Below are positions 1 to 10,138 of a DNA stretch of 64,000 nucleotides, piece by piece. Every line of letters starts with the position of its first letter. Within the stretch, counting starts at the first letter, position 1. Source of the stretch: Alentia gelatinosa (Eukaryota; Annelida; Polychaeta; Phyllodocida; Polynoidae); contig OX465584.1 in assembly GCA_950022655.1 (NCBI GenBank), positions 57,339,789-57,403,788 of the forward strand, read 5' to 3'. Below the pieces are notes generated by a model, which was given only the letters and a program-made list of their open reading frames with translations, made no database searches and was not told the origin of the DNA. The translations under genes and the position numbers were made by a program.

Positions 1-200
1 TGCTTTTCCTTGTGTCAAACGAAGATAATATTGATTTTGCCTCAAATACATCAATAAAGTAGTAGTTTGAACCCCCCCCCCCCCCCCTCAGAGACCCTCA
101 ACCCCATGCCATAGCTTACAAGGACGTATTACCCGAGTTTTCCTGTTCTTCCTGAGGCAGAAAAATCCACTTTTTCCTCTGACCCCAACTAACATCCCTG
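1..200 (+). mobile_element. hAT-like MITE, truncated by window start
   Basis: It shares the order aagataatattgattt, gcc/tcagagaccctcaacccc, cctgaggcag, then the terminus aacatccctg at 191-200, with the complete copy at 13933-14197. A C16 tract lies at 72-87. Bases 201-570 hold a second, more degraded piece and otherwise nothing recognisable. Confidence 0.55.
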
Positions 201-570
201 GTTTTCCTATTTTCCAACGAAATTATTTTCATTTTATTGGACTATTTTTTTGTGTAAAAGAAAGACTCCTATTCAGGTATAGGCTTTCTTTTCCCCTGAA
301 TTCTGGACTTTTTTAACGTCCCAAGGGTAATTCTGAGGTCACTTTAGATGTGAGGAGAAAATAATTTGACAAAATGAAAAAGACCATTTTAGGTCTCAGC
401 TGAGGCCAGAAACTCACATAGAATTTTCACGTGACATGACACGTGATACTTATTACTATTTTTCATATCAGCTAGAAATATCGAATATGATGTTATATCT
501 ACATTATCCGAAGGTTTCATATTTATTGAGCCATTATTTTCAATTTTATACAAAAATACGAATATTTTGT

Positions 571-678
571 AAATGATGCCTCAGTGCATCACCCGGCCAT
601 CCCCGGATGATGCCTTGAGGCATCGCCTGGCCAGCCCTGGTTGATGCCTCAAGCCATCAGCCGGCCTGAATGGGTTAA
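571..678 (+). mobile_element. TTAA-ended element remnant with GATGCCTCA repeats
   Basis: Three imperfect units of about 35-40 bp (gatgcctcagtgcatc, gatgccttgaggcatc, gatgcctcaagccatc) end in gggttaa at 672-678. The same unit occurs in the TTAA-flanked element at 17473-17822. Confidence 0.5.
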
Positions 679-768
679 TTTTAGACATGTATGTTTCCAC
701 ATGAGACCTTGCATTCTAGACGTAATAGATTTAAGAAGATTGATTTTATCTTAATTTTCACTTTCCAG

Positions 769-866
769 CTTAAAGTGCTGCCCAGAGATCTGCAGTTGTG
801 TACAGACATGGCCACTGGTGTGGACACCTTCGGACAGTTCGAGTTCGGTGAAATTGTTCAAATAGA
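769..866 (+). CDS. SUPT5H: SPT5 exon 1 of window (pre-KOW4 segment)
   Basis: This exon encodes 32 full codons plus two bases, beginning LKVLPRDLQLC and ending GEIVQI. SPT5 is the large subunit of DSIF. It binds RNA polymerase II, acts in promoter-proximal pausing and elongation, and works in the nucleus with SPT4. The match is to the conserved stretch between KOW3 and KOW4 of animal SPT5, recognised by eye. The acceptor is ctttccag and the donor is GTAAGT at 867. The intron splits the Asp codon (GA|T), and the reading frame continues cleanly into the next exon. The first exon of the gene, including the NGN domain and KOW1-3, must lie upstream of base 1, so no start codon is expected here. Confidence 0.93.
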
Positions 867-1379
867 GTAAGTAAATTATATACTTTTCTTTTTTTCTCCA
901 AAATATGTCCTACTTCTAGCTACTCCCATGATAACTTCCACATTTATACATTTTAAGCACAATTTTTGAAATTGCCTAGTGCTAAAGCTCTTGCCAGTGC
1001 TATAATCCTATTCAGTATGTCTACATGAATATTCTATAAGGGTACTTCCTTATTACCTAACTTATATAAAAAGGCACGTTTTTTACAGGATCTGCTTGGA
1101 GTTGCTCCCCCATATAGTTAACCAAACCTGGGCTTCAAGATTGAGATGCAACGATAATAAGAATTTTGTGTAGAGAAGAACTCAATCATGCCATGTATAG
1201 TGTATTTTTTGTTGTTTATTTTCTGCTTTGGCAGTACTGGGAAGAATGCTTTAATGAAGCAGCGAATGTACAACGTCCTTATCTTTTCCTTGAATAAACA
1301 AATAACATATTGGACGTTAAACAAACATATTAAACACACAAACAACAAATCAACAACTCACCTAAATTTTGTCTTTCAG
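867..1379 (+). other. Intron 1 of window
   Basis: A short intron of 513 bp with a strong donor (GTAAGT) and the acceptor gtctttcag. Bases 1291-1351 hold a degraded SINE tail (tattggacgttaaac followed by AAAC-rich sequence). I see nothing else in it. Confidence 0.85.
1291..1351 (+). repeat. SINE tail fragment
   Basis: The string acatattggacgttaaac followed by AAAC/ACAC-rich sequence matches the 3' end of the fuller SINE copies at 16420-16592 and 47729-48127. The head and body are missing. Confidence 0.6.
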
Positions 1380-1449
1380 TCCAACCACGGTCGGAGTGAT
1401 TGTGCGTCTAGAGCGAGAAAGCTTCCAAGTGCTTAATCAGTTTGGAAAG
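1380..1449 (+). CDS. SUPT5H: SPT5 exon 2 of window
   Basis: With the two bases carried over from the previous exon, this exon encodes 24 residues starting [20 protein letters not shown] and ending in FGK. That is one of the most recognisable SPT5 stretches, just before KOW4. The acceptor is gtctttcag and the donor is GTACGT at 1450. The exon ends on a codon boundary (phase 0). There is no frameshift or stop. Confidence 0.95.
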
Positions 1450-2069
1450 GTACGTCTTTAATACCTTACAGTATTGTGAAAAGTGTTATACTTAGCTTAT
1501 AGGTGAGCATTTATATTAGGAGAGATATGCTGCACTGGGAACAACATTTCAGATTGCACACATCATTCCAGAATAGATGTAGCCTTACTTCAATGCATTA
1601 TACGGATAAGCTAGACTAAGTCTATGAACTTTATCTGATGGTACAATGCATTAGAAAATACATTGTCGTATTCTATTTCCATTTAACTCCCAGAAACATC
1701 GTTCAATTAAAAAACAAGTACGCTTCTCAGTTCTAAAATTAACAACCTAAAAATCACATCGCTTTAGAAAACGAGGCGAAAACAACCAATTGATAGAAAA
1801 AAACATAATGATAAAAAAAAATCATATCGCAAAAAAGATCACCGATGTCCAAGTTGGGTTTCCAGACTCTGAACAAGTATCAGTTTAATATCCTACCAGA
1901 ATAAGCTTGAATTCAGACTAAGCTCTCTGGTGGTAAAATCTAGAGAATGAAGATTGAGTGGAGTTATTCAAAGCTTATAGAATCCTTTTTAGCTGTCTCT
2001 GAAAGCTTAATCTAGAGGACAGTTATTTCCAGTTTTCTATTTGCCTATTTGTAATATCCGCATCATGTT

Positions 2070-2650
2070 AGAAGTCACATGACTATTCAACATCTCACTG
2101 AATGTCTGCTTGTCACATGACTAATGAACATGGCAGGGAATGTCGTCTGTTTGTCAAATGACTACTCAAGGTCTCAGTGATTGACATCTACTTGTCTTAT
2201 AACTACTCCACACCTCAGTGAATTATTCTCTGGTTGTCATATGACTATTAGAAGGAAACCCACGAGATGAAAATAGCTTGGCCGTACTCCACTGCGTTTG
2301 ACTGCAGAGTAATTCATGAAGCGAGTGCAGACCGAGTTATTTTCATCGAGTGGGTTTCTGATTTTATCTCACCCTGTATAACATTGCTTATTGATGAAAT
2401 GAATCCCCAAATTAGCCATTGAATATTGGGTACACAAACCTCACGGCCGTGGAGTACGAGTTCCTAATGTTAATCCTATGGAGAAAAATACCGGGGCCAG
2501 GTAAATGAACATGTCAGTGAATGTTATCTTCTTGTCTTGTGACTTCTCAACATCTCAGTGACTGTTGTCTATTTGTCATACGACTACTCAACATCTCAGT
2601 GAATTATTGACTACATGTCTTATAACTACTCAACATCTTAGTAAATGTCG
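2070..2650 (+). repeat. Degenerate tandem array, split by an insertion
   Basis: Imperfect units of roughly 55-65 bp read like 'ctactcaacatctcagtgaa' followed by 'tgtctatttgtcatatga'. They occupy 2070-2249 and resume at 2510-2650. The gap is filled by a hairpin element at 2250-2509, so that element landed inside an existing array. Confidence 0.65.
2250..2509 (+). mobile_element. Hairpin + TTATCTCACCC element (family D)
   Basis: Bases 2254-2278 (gaaacccacgagatgaaaat...) pair with about 2333-2358 (...attttcatcgagtgggtttc) as a long hairpin. It is followed by ttttatctcaccctg and, at the far end, by ttaatcctatggagaaaaat and accggggcc. The layout matches copies at 22844-23105, 43930-44245 and 50780-51060. 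There is no coding capacity, so it is presumably a non-autonomous DNA element. Confidence 0.6.
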
Positions 2651-2651
2651 A

Positions 2652-2960
2652 TTATTATTATATACCTGTGTGCGAATGTCCATAAAATACTGCCCGCTGC
2701 TAGGGGTGCAGTAATAATAATGTTCGTGCCCGCTGTGAGTGTGACGTAATAAGTCATCAAAATGTTGTTTTTTCATTGATTTAAGGTATATAATAATAAA
2801 CAAACTTCCTCACTATGGGCGAAACGTTTCTTGTTCTCGGTCAGTCTTTGATTTCATACTGCCTTCCGCCTATGGCGTCAGGCAGTATGAAATCAAAGAC
2901 TGACCTCGAACACAAACCGTTTCGTCCATAGTAAGGACGTTTCCTAATATTATGACGCTG
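2652..2960 (+). mobile_element. Hairpin + TTATATACCT element (family G)
   Basis: TTATATACCT (2658-2667) is answered by AGGTATATAA (2784-2793). This is followed by a near-perfect hairpin with arms at about 2803-2866 and 2880-2941, including gtcagtctttgatttcatac and its complement. It has the same two-part plan as the other hairpin elements in this window. No ORF. Confidence 0.65.
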
Positions 2961-3048
2961 CAATAACACCTCTATGATAAGCCGTTGCTACCTTGAAAAA
3001 AAACCCCCAACAAAACCCTCAGTAAATGTCGTCTGCTCCGTGTGGCAG

Positions 3049-3174
3049 GTGGTGCACATGAAACACACGGCCGTCACCAAGAAGCGCGACTCCCGCCACG
3101 CGGTGGCGCTGGACGCAGAGAACAACAACATCTCCATCAAGGACGTCGTCAAGGTCACAGAGGGTCCTCACTCG
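3049..3174 (+). CDS. SUPT5H: SPT5 exon 3 of window (start of KOW4)
   Basis: This exon encodes 42 codons, [20 protein letters not shown] through [10 protein letters not shown]. The basic [12 protein letters not shown] segment and the KVTEGPHS start of KOW4 are diagnostic for SPT5. KOW4 lies near residues 590-630 in the human protein, and in the elongation complex this part contacts the emerging RNA and the polymerase stalk. The exon is phase 0 at both ends (acceptor tgtggcag, donor GTGAGT at 3175). Its third codon positions are GC-rich against an AT-rich intron background. Confidence 0.96.
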
Positions 3175-3410
3175 GTGAGTGTCCCAACTGACTGTTCTTT
3201 GTGTTGAGTTTGATGGGGGGAATTTTGTCAAGCCATTGTAACTCTGCCAGTAGGTGTGTTGAAGTGTAGGATTTTACAAGAACATATAAAATGAATTGTA
3301 ATCGATCAAGTAGTGCCTAGACTCGAAAAGCTATTATTTACCATAACTATATGTAGCAGTGTAGTTTCTATGATATAAACAGAAAATGTTGATGAAGACA
3401 TGAATATCCT

Positions 3411-3510
3411 AGAAGGGGCCATCCATAAAGTATGTACAAAAATTCCGAAAATTTTGACCCCCGCCCCCCCCCCCCCAATCTTGTACGCAATAGAACAAAG
3501 AAAGATATAT
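3411..3510 (+). repeat. C-rich dispersed repeat fragment (ccatccataaagta type)
   Basis: The order is gggccatccataaagtatgt, ccgaaaattttgaccc, a C-run, then cttgtacgcaatagaacaaa. The same order recurs at 24598-24680 and 29715-29875, and in tandem at 28480-28875. It probably marks the edge of a larger element. Confidence 0.6.
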
Positions 3511-3514
3511 GCAA

Positions 3515-3739
3515 ATTTCCTATGTTTTTTACAAGGAAATCCTTGTTTTCATTTTCAATTTATGAAATTATTTTTTCTTGTTAAAAACAAAGAGAGATCA
3601 AAACCTCCCCATGCACCCCCGTCCCATTCCAACGAAATAACAATGTGTTTTCCATGTTTTCTAAGTCTCTCTGAGGCAGTAAATTCCATATGAAAAATAT
3701 TTCCTCTCTTTTTTCATGACCCAGACTGACATCCCTGGG
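3515..3739 (+). mobile_element. hAT-like MITE copy (CAGGGATG ends), 5' part degraded
   Basis: It contains caaggaaatccttgttttca, tctctctgaggcagtaaatt and the 3' end gactgacatccctg. These blocks keep the same order in the better copies at 5116-5354, 13933-14197 and 22496-22765. Confidence 0.6.
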
Positions 3740-3741
3740 GG

Positions 3742-3985
3742 CCGTTGCTCCTAGAAATATGGGAAAAGTGTTGCTCTGGTAATATCGGATCGTGTTGTGT
3801 GGTATCATTATTTTCATGTTGTATCGCCACCTTTAACAAGACCGCATTTTCAGTGTCATAGGTGAAAGGTTCATTAGATTTTTAATTTGATATAGATGGC
3901 GACATAATTATGATACGATCCACAAAAAAATCTGGAGCAACGCTTTCAACCTCGGATCTCTATTCTGATATCCGCAAAACGTGGA
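3742..3985 (+). mobile_element. Inverted-repeat element with GTTGCTCC ends
   Basis: gttgctcc near 3743 is answered by ggagcaac near 3935 and again at 3983. Inner parts (ggatcgtgttgtgtggtatc, catgttgtatcgccacc) also reappear as complements (atgatacgatccacaa, gatggcgacataa). It looks like an old foldback element of about 240 bp. Confidence 0.5.
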
Positions 3986-3995
3986 GCAACAATTC

Positions 3996-4488
3996 CAGGC
4001 CTCCCAGTGAAACCTTTTAAACCTATATAACCTATAAAAACCTATATTTTCACTGCCATGCAGATTGATGTGAACAGGAAATCTTAGAAGTTATCTTGAC
4101 ACAAAGTTAGATTGTCAAATTACAAGAAATCTACATTTGGTTTATTTAAGAGATCATAAAAGTGTTTAAGAATCAAAAGTTGGTGTGACTTCTTGCCAGG
4201 CTGGCTTGCCTGTTGGAAACTCAACACACGTTCACATGTTTGCTGGGTATAACCTGATGAGCCAGACATCCTGACGTCCTGCAATTTATTACTAGTTACA
4301 TTTTTTAGAAATCTAGAACTGAAAATAAGTGATTCACTATATTTTGACTCTTATTATGCTGATTATGTTAACCCCAAAACCTATAAAAGCCTATGTTTTG
4401 GGCCTTGAAAAACTGTAAAAATCTATATTTTGATTTTCAAAACCTATAAAAAAACCTATATTGACGAAGCGGGGCACTGGGAGGCCTG
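3996..4488 (+). mobile_element. TIR element, CAGGCCTCCCAGTG ends (copy 1)
   Basis: It starts CAGGCCTCCCAGTG and ends with the complement CACTGGGAGGCCTG, 493 bp in all. The interior is rich in aacctataaaaacctata. A second copy at 39663-40308 is 646 bp and has an insertion near 40071-40151. No ORF of note, so it is a non-autonomous DNA transposon. Confidence 0.75.
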
Positions 4489-4506
4489 CAACCCCCTGGT
4501 GTGTAA

Positions 4507-4820
4507 TTATATAGAACGTCCTGACCATGCTGTACAAGTCACAGAAAGAGATGGTAATTTACGGTTTGTACGGACCGAGGCATTTATGCCGAGTTCCGTA
4601 CAAACGGTAAATTATCATTGAGTTCTGTGAATTGTACAAGCATGGTTGGACGTGATATATTTACTATATACCCGAAATTTAGAAAAAAAATCAATTTGAT
4701 TTGACTTAACAACCAATTTTTGATAAATGTATATGGCAAGGTGGTCCGTATTTTAGTGTTTTTACGTCATATGCCGAAACGGTGCGTATTTACAGTATAT
4801 ACGGCATGGGTATATAGTAA
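4507..4820 (+). mobile_element. Double-stem element with TTACTATATACCC module
   Basis: The first stem spans 4507-4658; its arms include gtaatttacggtttgtacgg and its complement around a loop near 4577. Directly after it, TTACTATATACCC (4661-4673) pairs perfectly with GGGTATATAGTAA (4808-4820). The plan and the second-stem sequence are close to the element at 63305-63627. Confidence 0.7.
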
Positions 4821-4919
4821 ATGTATACTTTATGGATGGTCCCTTACTATTAATGATTTCTTGGACCATTGTTAGACGATTATAAACTGGATCTAAACGT
4901 GAGTGTTTGATGGTGACAG

Positions 4920-5045
4920 GGTCGTCAGGGAGAGATCCGCCATCTCTACCGCAGCTTCGCCTTCCTCCACTCGCGCATGATGACTGAGAACGCCGGTATC
5001 TTCGTCTGCCGCACACGCCACCTGGTGTTAGCCGGCGGAAGCAAG
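4920..5045 (+). CDS. SUPT5H: SPT5 exon 4 of window (KOW4 and linker)
   Basis: This exon encodes 42 codons from [17 protein letters not shown] to [13 protein letters not shown]. Together with PHS from exon 3 it completes the KOW4 core ([20 protein letters not shown]). The [15 protein letters not shown] end is almost invariant among animals. It is phase 0 at both ends, with acceptor tggtgacag and a strong donor GTGAGT at 5046. The animal protein usually continues with a short PRDV-like run before a GGF-x-P-x-SPR motif; the next exon found starts directly with an equivalent run. Confidence 0.96.
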
Positions 5046-5115
5046 GTGAGTCACACGCCAACATCCTCTCAGTGTGTTTTCAGCAACTCTGTCACAACGC
5101 GGGGTGATTTTAGTA

Positions 5116-5354
5116 CAGAGATGGCAGTTTTCCTATTTTCCATGGAAATCCTTGTTTTCATTTTCAGCTTTTGGTGGATTTTTACTTGTGTAAATTTGGC
5201 ATCATTAACACTGATAGATAGTGGGTAAAATTTCCCCACACACCCCAGCTCCATTCCATGGCCAATAACGATGTGTTTTCCATGTTTTCTCAGTCTCTCT
5301 GAGGCAGTAAATTCCACATTCCTTGTTTTTCTATGACCCCAACTGACATCCCTG
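5116..5354 (+). mobile_element. hAT-like MITE
   Basis: It starts cagagatggcagttttcc and ends aactgacatccctg, a degenerate inverted repeat of the CAGGGATG type. Inner blocks are the same as in the other copies (catggaaatccttgttttca, tctctctgaggcagtaaatt). A related partial copy follows at 5402-5525. Confidence 0.7.
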
Positions 5355-5525
5355 GCTGGTTGGTTTTAGTCCTTCTACTAGAAGAGGGACTGAATCCAAC
5401 CAGGGATGGCATTTAAAAAAAAAAAAAATTAAATGTATACCTCTATTTATCAGAGATTTCCACTTTTCCCTGGCAATCCTTGTTTTCATTTCTACTCTGT
5501 AAAAGAATGTTTATTTGTAAAACTG

Positions 5526-5770
5526 TTAACCCTTTAAGGACGGGTGCCGTTAGGACGAGTTTGGGTGGCGGTTTGTCCCGCCAGAGTACGGGCACATATT
5601 GGTTAAAACTCATAATTTAATGTGATACATAGTCATAAATATTTCGTTCCTTTTGAGTTAAAACACCAAATATGATGTCATATCTACAAGCCTCATCCGA
5701 TAACAAAGATACAATGTTGTATAAAGTGAGCTTCATTCACACCAATAAAGCAGTGGATTGAACCTCCCCA
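5526..5770 (+). mobile_element. piggyBac-like end, TTAA + CCCTTTAAGG
   Basis: TTAA at 5526 is followed by ccctttaaggacgggtgcc. Further on, accaaatatgatgtcatatc matches 481-500 at the window start, where another copy ends in gggttaa. No ORF. Only this terminus and part of the interior are recognisable. Confidence 0.45.
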
Positions 5771-6348
5771 CACACCATCTCAATTAAACGATCCAAGTTT
5801 AATATCTGGACTAGTCTAGCTAGGTGTAGACCTTTAGTGTAAGGGAGTTAGAACTCAAATACAGATGTACTATGTACTGAGTCAATGACTTCATTGATTT
5901 AAATGACAGATTGTTCAGTTTATATACAGACAGAAGGAAGCATCTTATAACAGTGTGAGCTTGTAAACTCTGTGCTGTGATTGGCTGTTCACCAACAACC
6001 AATGAGGCTTGACCAGTCTCGCTCCAGTCTGTCGCACATGCCATGCAGGCTGCTCATGTCACTGTCAACTCAGGTGGCATGTCAGCACACCCTGCCCTCA
6101 TGTGGGCAAACTGGGAACTAAAACATGCGATAATGAAGGTAAACAATCCATTCACTACATGGCTGCTGTACGGTCAACATCAAGACAGGGAGGAGCTGCT
6201 ACAAAACGGCGACTGCCTTAATGCAGATAATTTGGTACCGCTAAATACGGACAATTTAGATGGCTAATCTCTCCGCATAGAAACCAATATAATTGGTCAC
6301 TATGGGGATATAGAGACCAGAACTTTACACATGGTCTACCCCACCTTA
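5771..6348 (+). other. Unassigned intronic sequence
   Basis: I see no exon, tandem array or recognised element here. Short open frames are scattered without coding character. Confidence 0.5.
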
Positions 6349-6657
6349 GATAATATCGTAAAACTGGATGAGTTTTAATCTTGGCCACTGTATGCCACGA
6401 CTGGACTTTGGCATAGTGATTTCACGAGGCGAAGCCGAGTGGAGTCCGGAGCCAAAACTCCAGGAGTGGAATGCAGTGGCCACGATAAAAACAAATCAGG
6501 TTTTGATTTTATCCTAGCCTGTGTCCTTGATTTTGGAATATTATGTGATAGCAATTCTGTATGCCACTAGTGGCATATTAAACTCTGTATGCCAGTCAGC
6601 GTGGTATATGAAAACTCAATGTTAAGCCTATGGGATTTTATATTAGGGGTAGGATAA
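6349..6657 (+). mobile_element. Hairpin + TTATCCTACCCC element (family C)
   Basis: The hairpin arms run from about 6361 (gagttttaatcttggccact) to about 6515 (its complement), around the loop cacgaggcgaagccgagtgg. After them come ttatcctagcc and, at the far end, attaggggtaggataa. The inner motif aatgttaagcctatgggatt precedes the 3' end. Near relatives lie at 23316-23635 and, reversed, at 38447-38700. Confidence 0.75.
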
Positions 6658-7360
6658 AAGACGATTACAGTAACTCCTGACATTGAAACAATAGCCTTTT
6701 CATCTTTTTGTTAATATAACCAGGCCCAAAAGGAAATAACTAGCCTACTGAGACGTAAAGCTACACAACCAAACAAACAACTGTTAATCTGACGCAACAT
6801 ATTGCGTAATGATAACAATTATTTTGTATCGTCATTCTTGGACAACGTGACATTTCCCAGTCTAATTAGGAAAATCACTCATGTCTTGATAAAACTTCTA
6901 ATTAGTCTGATTGGTTCCCAGAAGAAGCACGCTTCACCATGTCGGCTAAAGTCCGCCTGTGCTGTCTCGTGTTTCACTGTGAGACTAGACGGCGGGCGGG
7001 GCAGGTGGCCAGTGTAGGCTCAGAACACGTCAACCCTGGAGCGGGGATGAGAGTAGTTCACCTGCACGCCGCGTGGGGGCCTCCGTGTCGGTAGAGCTCA
7101 GATTTCACACCAGAGGGCGTTGAAGTAGCGATGATAGAATACACTCCGGTCCACTCTCAACTGTTTTTGAAACAGAGGACCTGCTTTAGGATTATCTATT
7201 CCTCTGTATGTTGTTCTAGACTAGCGACAGCAGGAGGGCAGTGTGGGGCTGATTGGCGCACTTGAGTATCCCTATTGAGTCATTTTAACGCCAGAACATT
7301 TTGCCCAGTTTATCCTAACACAACAGTTAAGGTTTTTTTCTTTAACATTTTATGAGCAGA
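6658..7360 (+). other. Unassigned; one CTCF-like site
   Basis: No gene or recognised repeat. Bases 7108-7119 read CACCAGAGGGCG, which fits the CTCF core from its second base on. Several other ACAGAGGGC-type sites occur in the window. Confidence 0.4.
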
Positions 7361-7712
7361 GTGTATTCTCCACGTAGCTGACTTGTTATGAAACTCTGAG
7401 CGATAGCGAGGAGTATTGTATAGTGTCAACTACAAGGAGAATACGACCGTGCAGATCAAAATCATGACAATGTGCAGATCAAAATCATGACAATGTTGTT
7501 TTCATTACCTGCCTTCCGACTAATTTATTAGAAAGAAAATCTTGTAAATGATCAAAAACTCATTATAAGCGCCGTCTATTGTATATATTATAATATAAAA
7601 TAGTTCCTATAATGCCCGTTAGGTGGCAGTAAAAGCCGTATTTCACTGAGAAGAATACGGATTTCCGGCTTTCTGTATTCTTCTCAGTAGCGATTTGTAG
7701 GTGGGTAATAAA
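7360..7712 (+). mobile_element. Hairpin + GTGGGTAATAA element (family F)
   Basis: The gtattctccacgtagctgac arm is answered by gtcaactacaaggagaatac. After that a 22-23 bp unit (cagatcaaaatcatgacaat) is duplicated in tandem at about 7451-7496. The far end is gtgggtaataa at 7701-7711. It is a diverged relative of the copy at 46167-46501. Confidence 0.6.
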
Positions 7713-8179
7713 TGTAGAAATGAATAAGGTTTAATGTGACCGTGGCTACTGAATTCATGAGCCACCCCCCCCCCCCCCCCCGCCAAAAAACAACAACACA
7801 GCAAATCTAATAAGATGGGGAGTTATTATTAAATAATCTCCCTGGTGAATTGAGCTTCTGTCGCTCAGTGCTGCCTGGACCCAAGACTGGTCGTAGTTGA
7901 AGATCCCTCGTCTTTAATTTGCCAACGAGATGCCCCCAATTATCGTCTCATATATCCGTTTCCAAACTGATTCAAGTTGCTGTTTCATGGGCATAAAACA
8001 TCACCAATCCAACACTTTCCACCCACGCTCCATTAAAGAGAAATAACCCCAAAATAAACGGATTTGTGATATCCGTCATTTTCCGCTATTTATTTGTTGG
8101 ATGTTGGAAATCTTGGTTGTTATGCAAACGTTAAGGGACCAACATTTTCTGTTCAGGTAAAAACACCAAATAGAAAATA
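7713..8179 (+). other. Unassigned intronic sequence with C17 run
   Basis: A run of 17 C lies at 7765-7781. The rest shows no recognised feature. Confidence 0.5.
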
Positions 8180-8235
8180 GGGGTGGGTAGTTACCTCAGT
8201 GGTTAAGGCACTGGAGTTGTAACCCCAAGGTTTTA
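8180..8235 (+). repeat. SINE head only (tRNA-like)
   Basis: gggtgggtagttacctcagt (A-box-like), then ggcactggagttgtaacccc, matches the 5' half of the SINE tRNA region. It stops before the B-box, so this is a truncated copy and not a tRNA gene. Confidence 0.65.
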
Positions 8236-8469
8236 CTAGACTATGGAACTCAACCCAACCAGTGACTGTGATCTGTTTTTTTACATACTTGTTAAATAAG
8301 TTGTGCTATTATAGGGACCTGAACATGTTGGATGTGGACCCTGTCTCGACTGGCCGTATTTGCCACTCATGATTAATTTACGTATGATTCTACTCTCGAT
8401 GTACCTATTTTTTCTTTTTTGTATACAAAAGTTGTCTGTTATATTTTGTGGCTTATGACACGTTTCCTG

Positions 8470-8700
8470 TACAGGGATGCCAGTTCTCAGGGGATTTCAG
8501 GATTTCAGGGATTATCTTCGACTCTACATATATCCAAAATTTGCACTGAACTGTGGTGTGTAGGCGGCCGCTAGCGGGTACTTCGCGGCCGGCAGTGGTA
8601 CCCGCTAGCGGCCGGCAGCGGGAGGCGCACACACGGCGCCGGTTACAGTCACCCAGACTGGTGGTGCCCTGTGGGCCCAAGGGCCTTGCAGAGTCAGGGG
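8470..8700 (+). repeat. CAGGGATGCCAGTT end next to a CpG-dense palindrome
   Basis: It starts cagggatgccagttctcagg, like the hAT-like ends elsewhere. Within it lies a perfect 16-bp inverted repeat, GGCCGCTAGCGGGTAC at 8566-8581 and its complement at 8598-8613, with a 16-base GC-rich spacer. It is far richer in CpG than its surroundings. Confidence 0.5.
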
Positions 8701-9134
8701 GCCTCCCTGAATGCAGACTGCCTGTGTGTTAAACTGCCATAGGATTTCAGTGACTCCCTGAACCCCCCTGAGACTCTCCAATCGTATCAGAACCTAGAAT
8801 GTGTAGGGGGAGTGTAAGTTAACAACACACACATCATTGTTCACCCTGAGATTGAGTGGGGTGCAGTAATGAGGTCAATCTAACCACAGGCATGCTACCC
8901 GACCTACCCGGCGGGTGCAGGAGGCACTCTATATGCCCCTCTCTAGACTTGCTCAAGTCTTTAATTATTTTTTTTCAGAAGATGTGGGGGTGGGGGGGGG
9001 GGGAGTCGCAAATGACTTCAGGGAATTTTTCCGAGGGATGCTGACATCCCTGCCTGTAACACGGATACTGGCCGTGCATTGAGACCAGTACCTTAATGCA
9101 CTGAGCATTGGCCAGTCTAAATAAACGACTAAAA

Positions 9135-9416
9135 CTTGTGGGTTTGAGTCCCACTGCAGCCACTCTTCTCCTTCACCCCCAGCAGTGGTAGAATAACAGC
9201 TATATCAAAGGCCAATCGTTATCATACCGTGTCTATATAGTGTGGGAAGTAAAAGAACTCTCACCTCAGTAAATGTGTAGGGGTGAGATTTCTACCTAAA
9301 TTCATCTCATAGATTTGATCACCACCCTTATTGTGTAAAACCAACGAGAAAAGCTAAACCTCGAGATGGTAACTTTGTACCCTGAGGGTAACCCTGAGAC
9401 GTTAAACAAACATCCA
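9135..9416 (+). repeat. tRNA-derived SINE, 5' truncated
   Basis: It has a B-box region (gtgggtttgagtcccactgc), the body (tatcaaaggccaatcg, gtaaaagaactctcacctca, gtaggggtgagatttctacc) and the tail (gagacgttaaacaaac). Only half of the tRNA head remains. Confidence 0.8.
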
Positions 9417-9777
9417 TTGAATAGGCCTTTTTCCACTGGCTGGTGTCGCACCTTATCTGCCTAGTTATGCCACGGCTGAAGCCAAACATATCCCCTGCAA
9501 CGTATACTTTAGCATTGGATCACTGAGTATATAAGCGTAATACGTTTATATTACCCATGTATATTATCTCCATAGAAATAAAAGTTATTGCATCATATTC
9601 TATGGTATTCCAGCTCCAATTTGATGTATCATACATGCATATCACCTCAATGATACTTTGGATATACCTTAGATAACACAGGGGCACCGAAACTGCATAC
9701 CTGCTACTACATAGGCAGACCTAGCTATAATATGCTTATCTTTTTCCAAGTTAAAACCAAGATCATTTTCAACTATA
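9417..9777 (+). other. Unassigned intronic sequence
   Basis: Nothing recognisable between the SINE and the next repeat. Confidence 0.5.
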
Positions 9778-9905
9778 AAGTTGAGACAGCCCAGACTCGT
9801 TGATACAATACCCTAGTTGGTTCCAGCAATTTAATCTGTCAAAAAACAACACTTGTGCGATCACACCCACCGTTCACACTTTAGGTGTGATTGCTGTGTT
9901 CCCTA
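9778..9905 (+). repeat. Short dispersed element R with hairpin
   Basis: It runs gagacagcccagactcgttg ... atctgtcaaaaa ... gatcacacccaccgttcacactttaggtgtgattgc (split here by the length rule: positions 9859-9894). The second copy at 52873-53005 interrupts a SINE, which defines the element as about 130 bp. Confidence 0.65.
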
Positions 9906-9984
9906 TACACATATGGCCGGACTTGGACCTCGGTAGTGTTTGTCCGAGCCAGTGGGCCGTTAGGCGGCGCTGAACGGCAGCATC

Positions 9985-10125
9985 TGTATTACAGCTATAT
10001 CAAAGGCAAATCCTTATCATATCATGTCTGTGTGCTGTGGGAACTAAAAGAACTCTCAGCTCTCTAAATGTGTAGGGGTGAGATTTCTACCTGAATTCAT
10101 CTCATAGATTTGATCACCACTGGGC
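9985..10125 (+). repeat. SINE body fragment
   Basis: It starts at agctatatcaaaggcaaatc and runs through gtaggggtgagatttctacc to gatcaccac. Head and tail are missing. Confidence 0.7.
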
Positions 10126-10138
10126 ACACCACGATCAT

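Larger units (their letters stand above)
1450..3048 (+). other. Intron 2 of window
   Basis: About 1.6 kb. Bases 1450-2050 show nothing I recognise. After that come a tandem array with two inserted palindromic elements (listed separately). The acceptor region contains aaatgtcgtctgctcc directly before tgtggcag, so a recurrent motif of this window overlaps the pyrimidine-rich tract. Confidence 0.8.
3175..4919 (+). other. Intron 3 of window
   Basis: About 1.7 kb, almost wholly repeats: a C-rich fragment (3411-3510), a hAT-like copy (3515-3739), an inverted-repeat element (3742-3985), a TIR element (3996-4488) and a double-stem element (4507-4820). The acceptor is tggtgacag. Bases 3175-3410 show nothing recognisable. 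Confidence 0.8.

Noticed and set aside
8560..8615. Cloning-vector polylinker contamination (NotI/NheI-like sites)
   Set aside because: The sites arise from a perfect inverted repeat, and no other vector sequence surrounds them.
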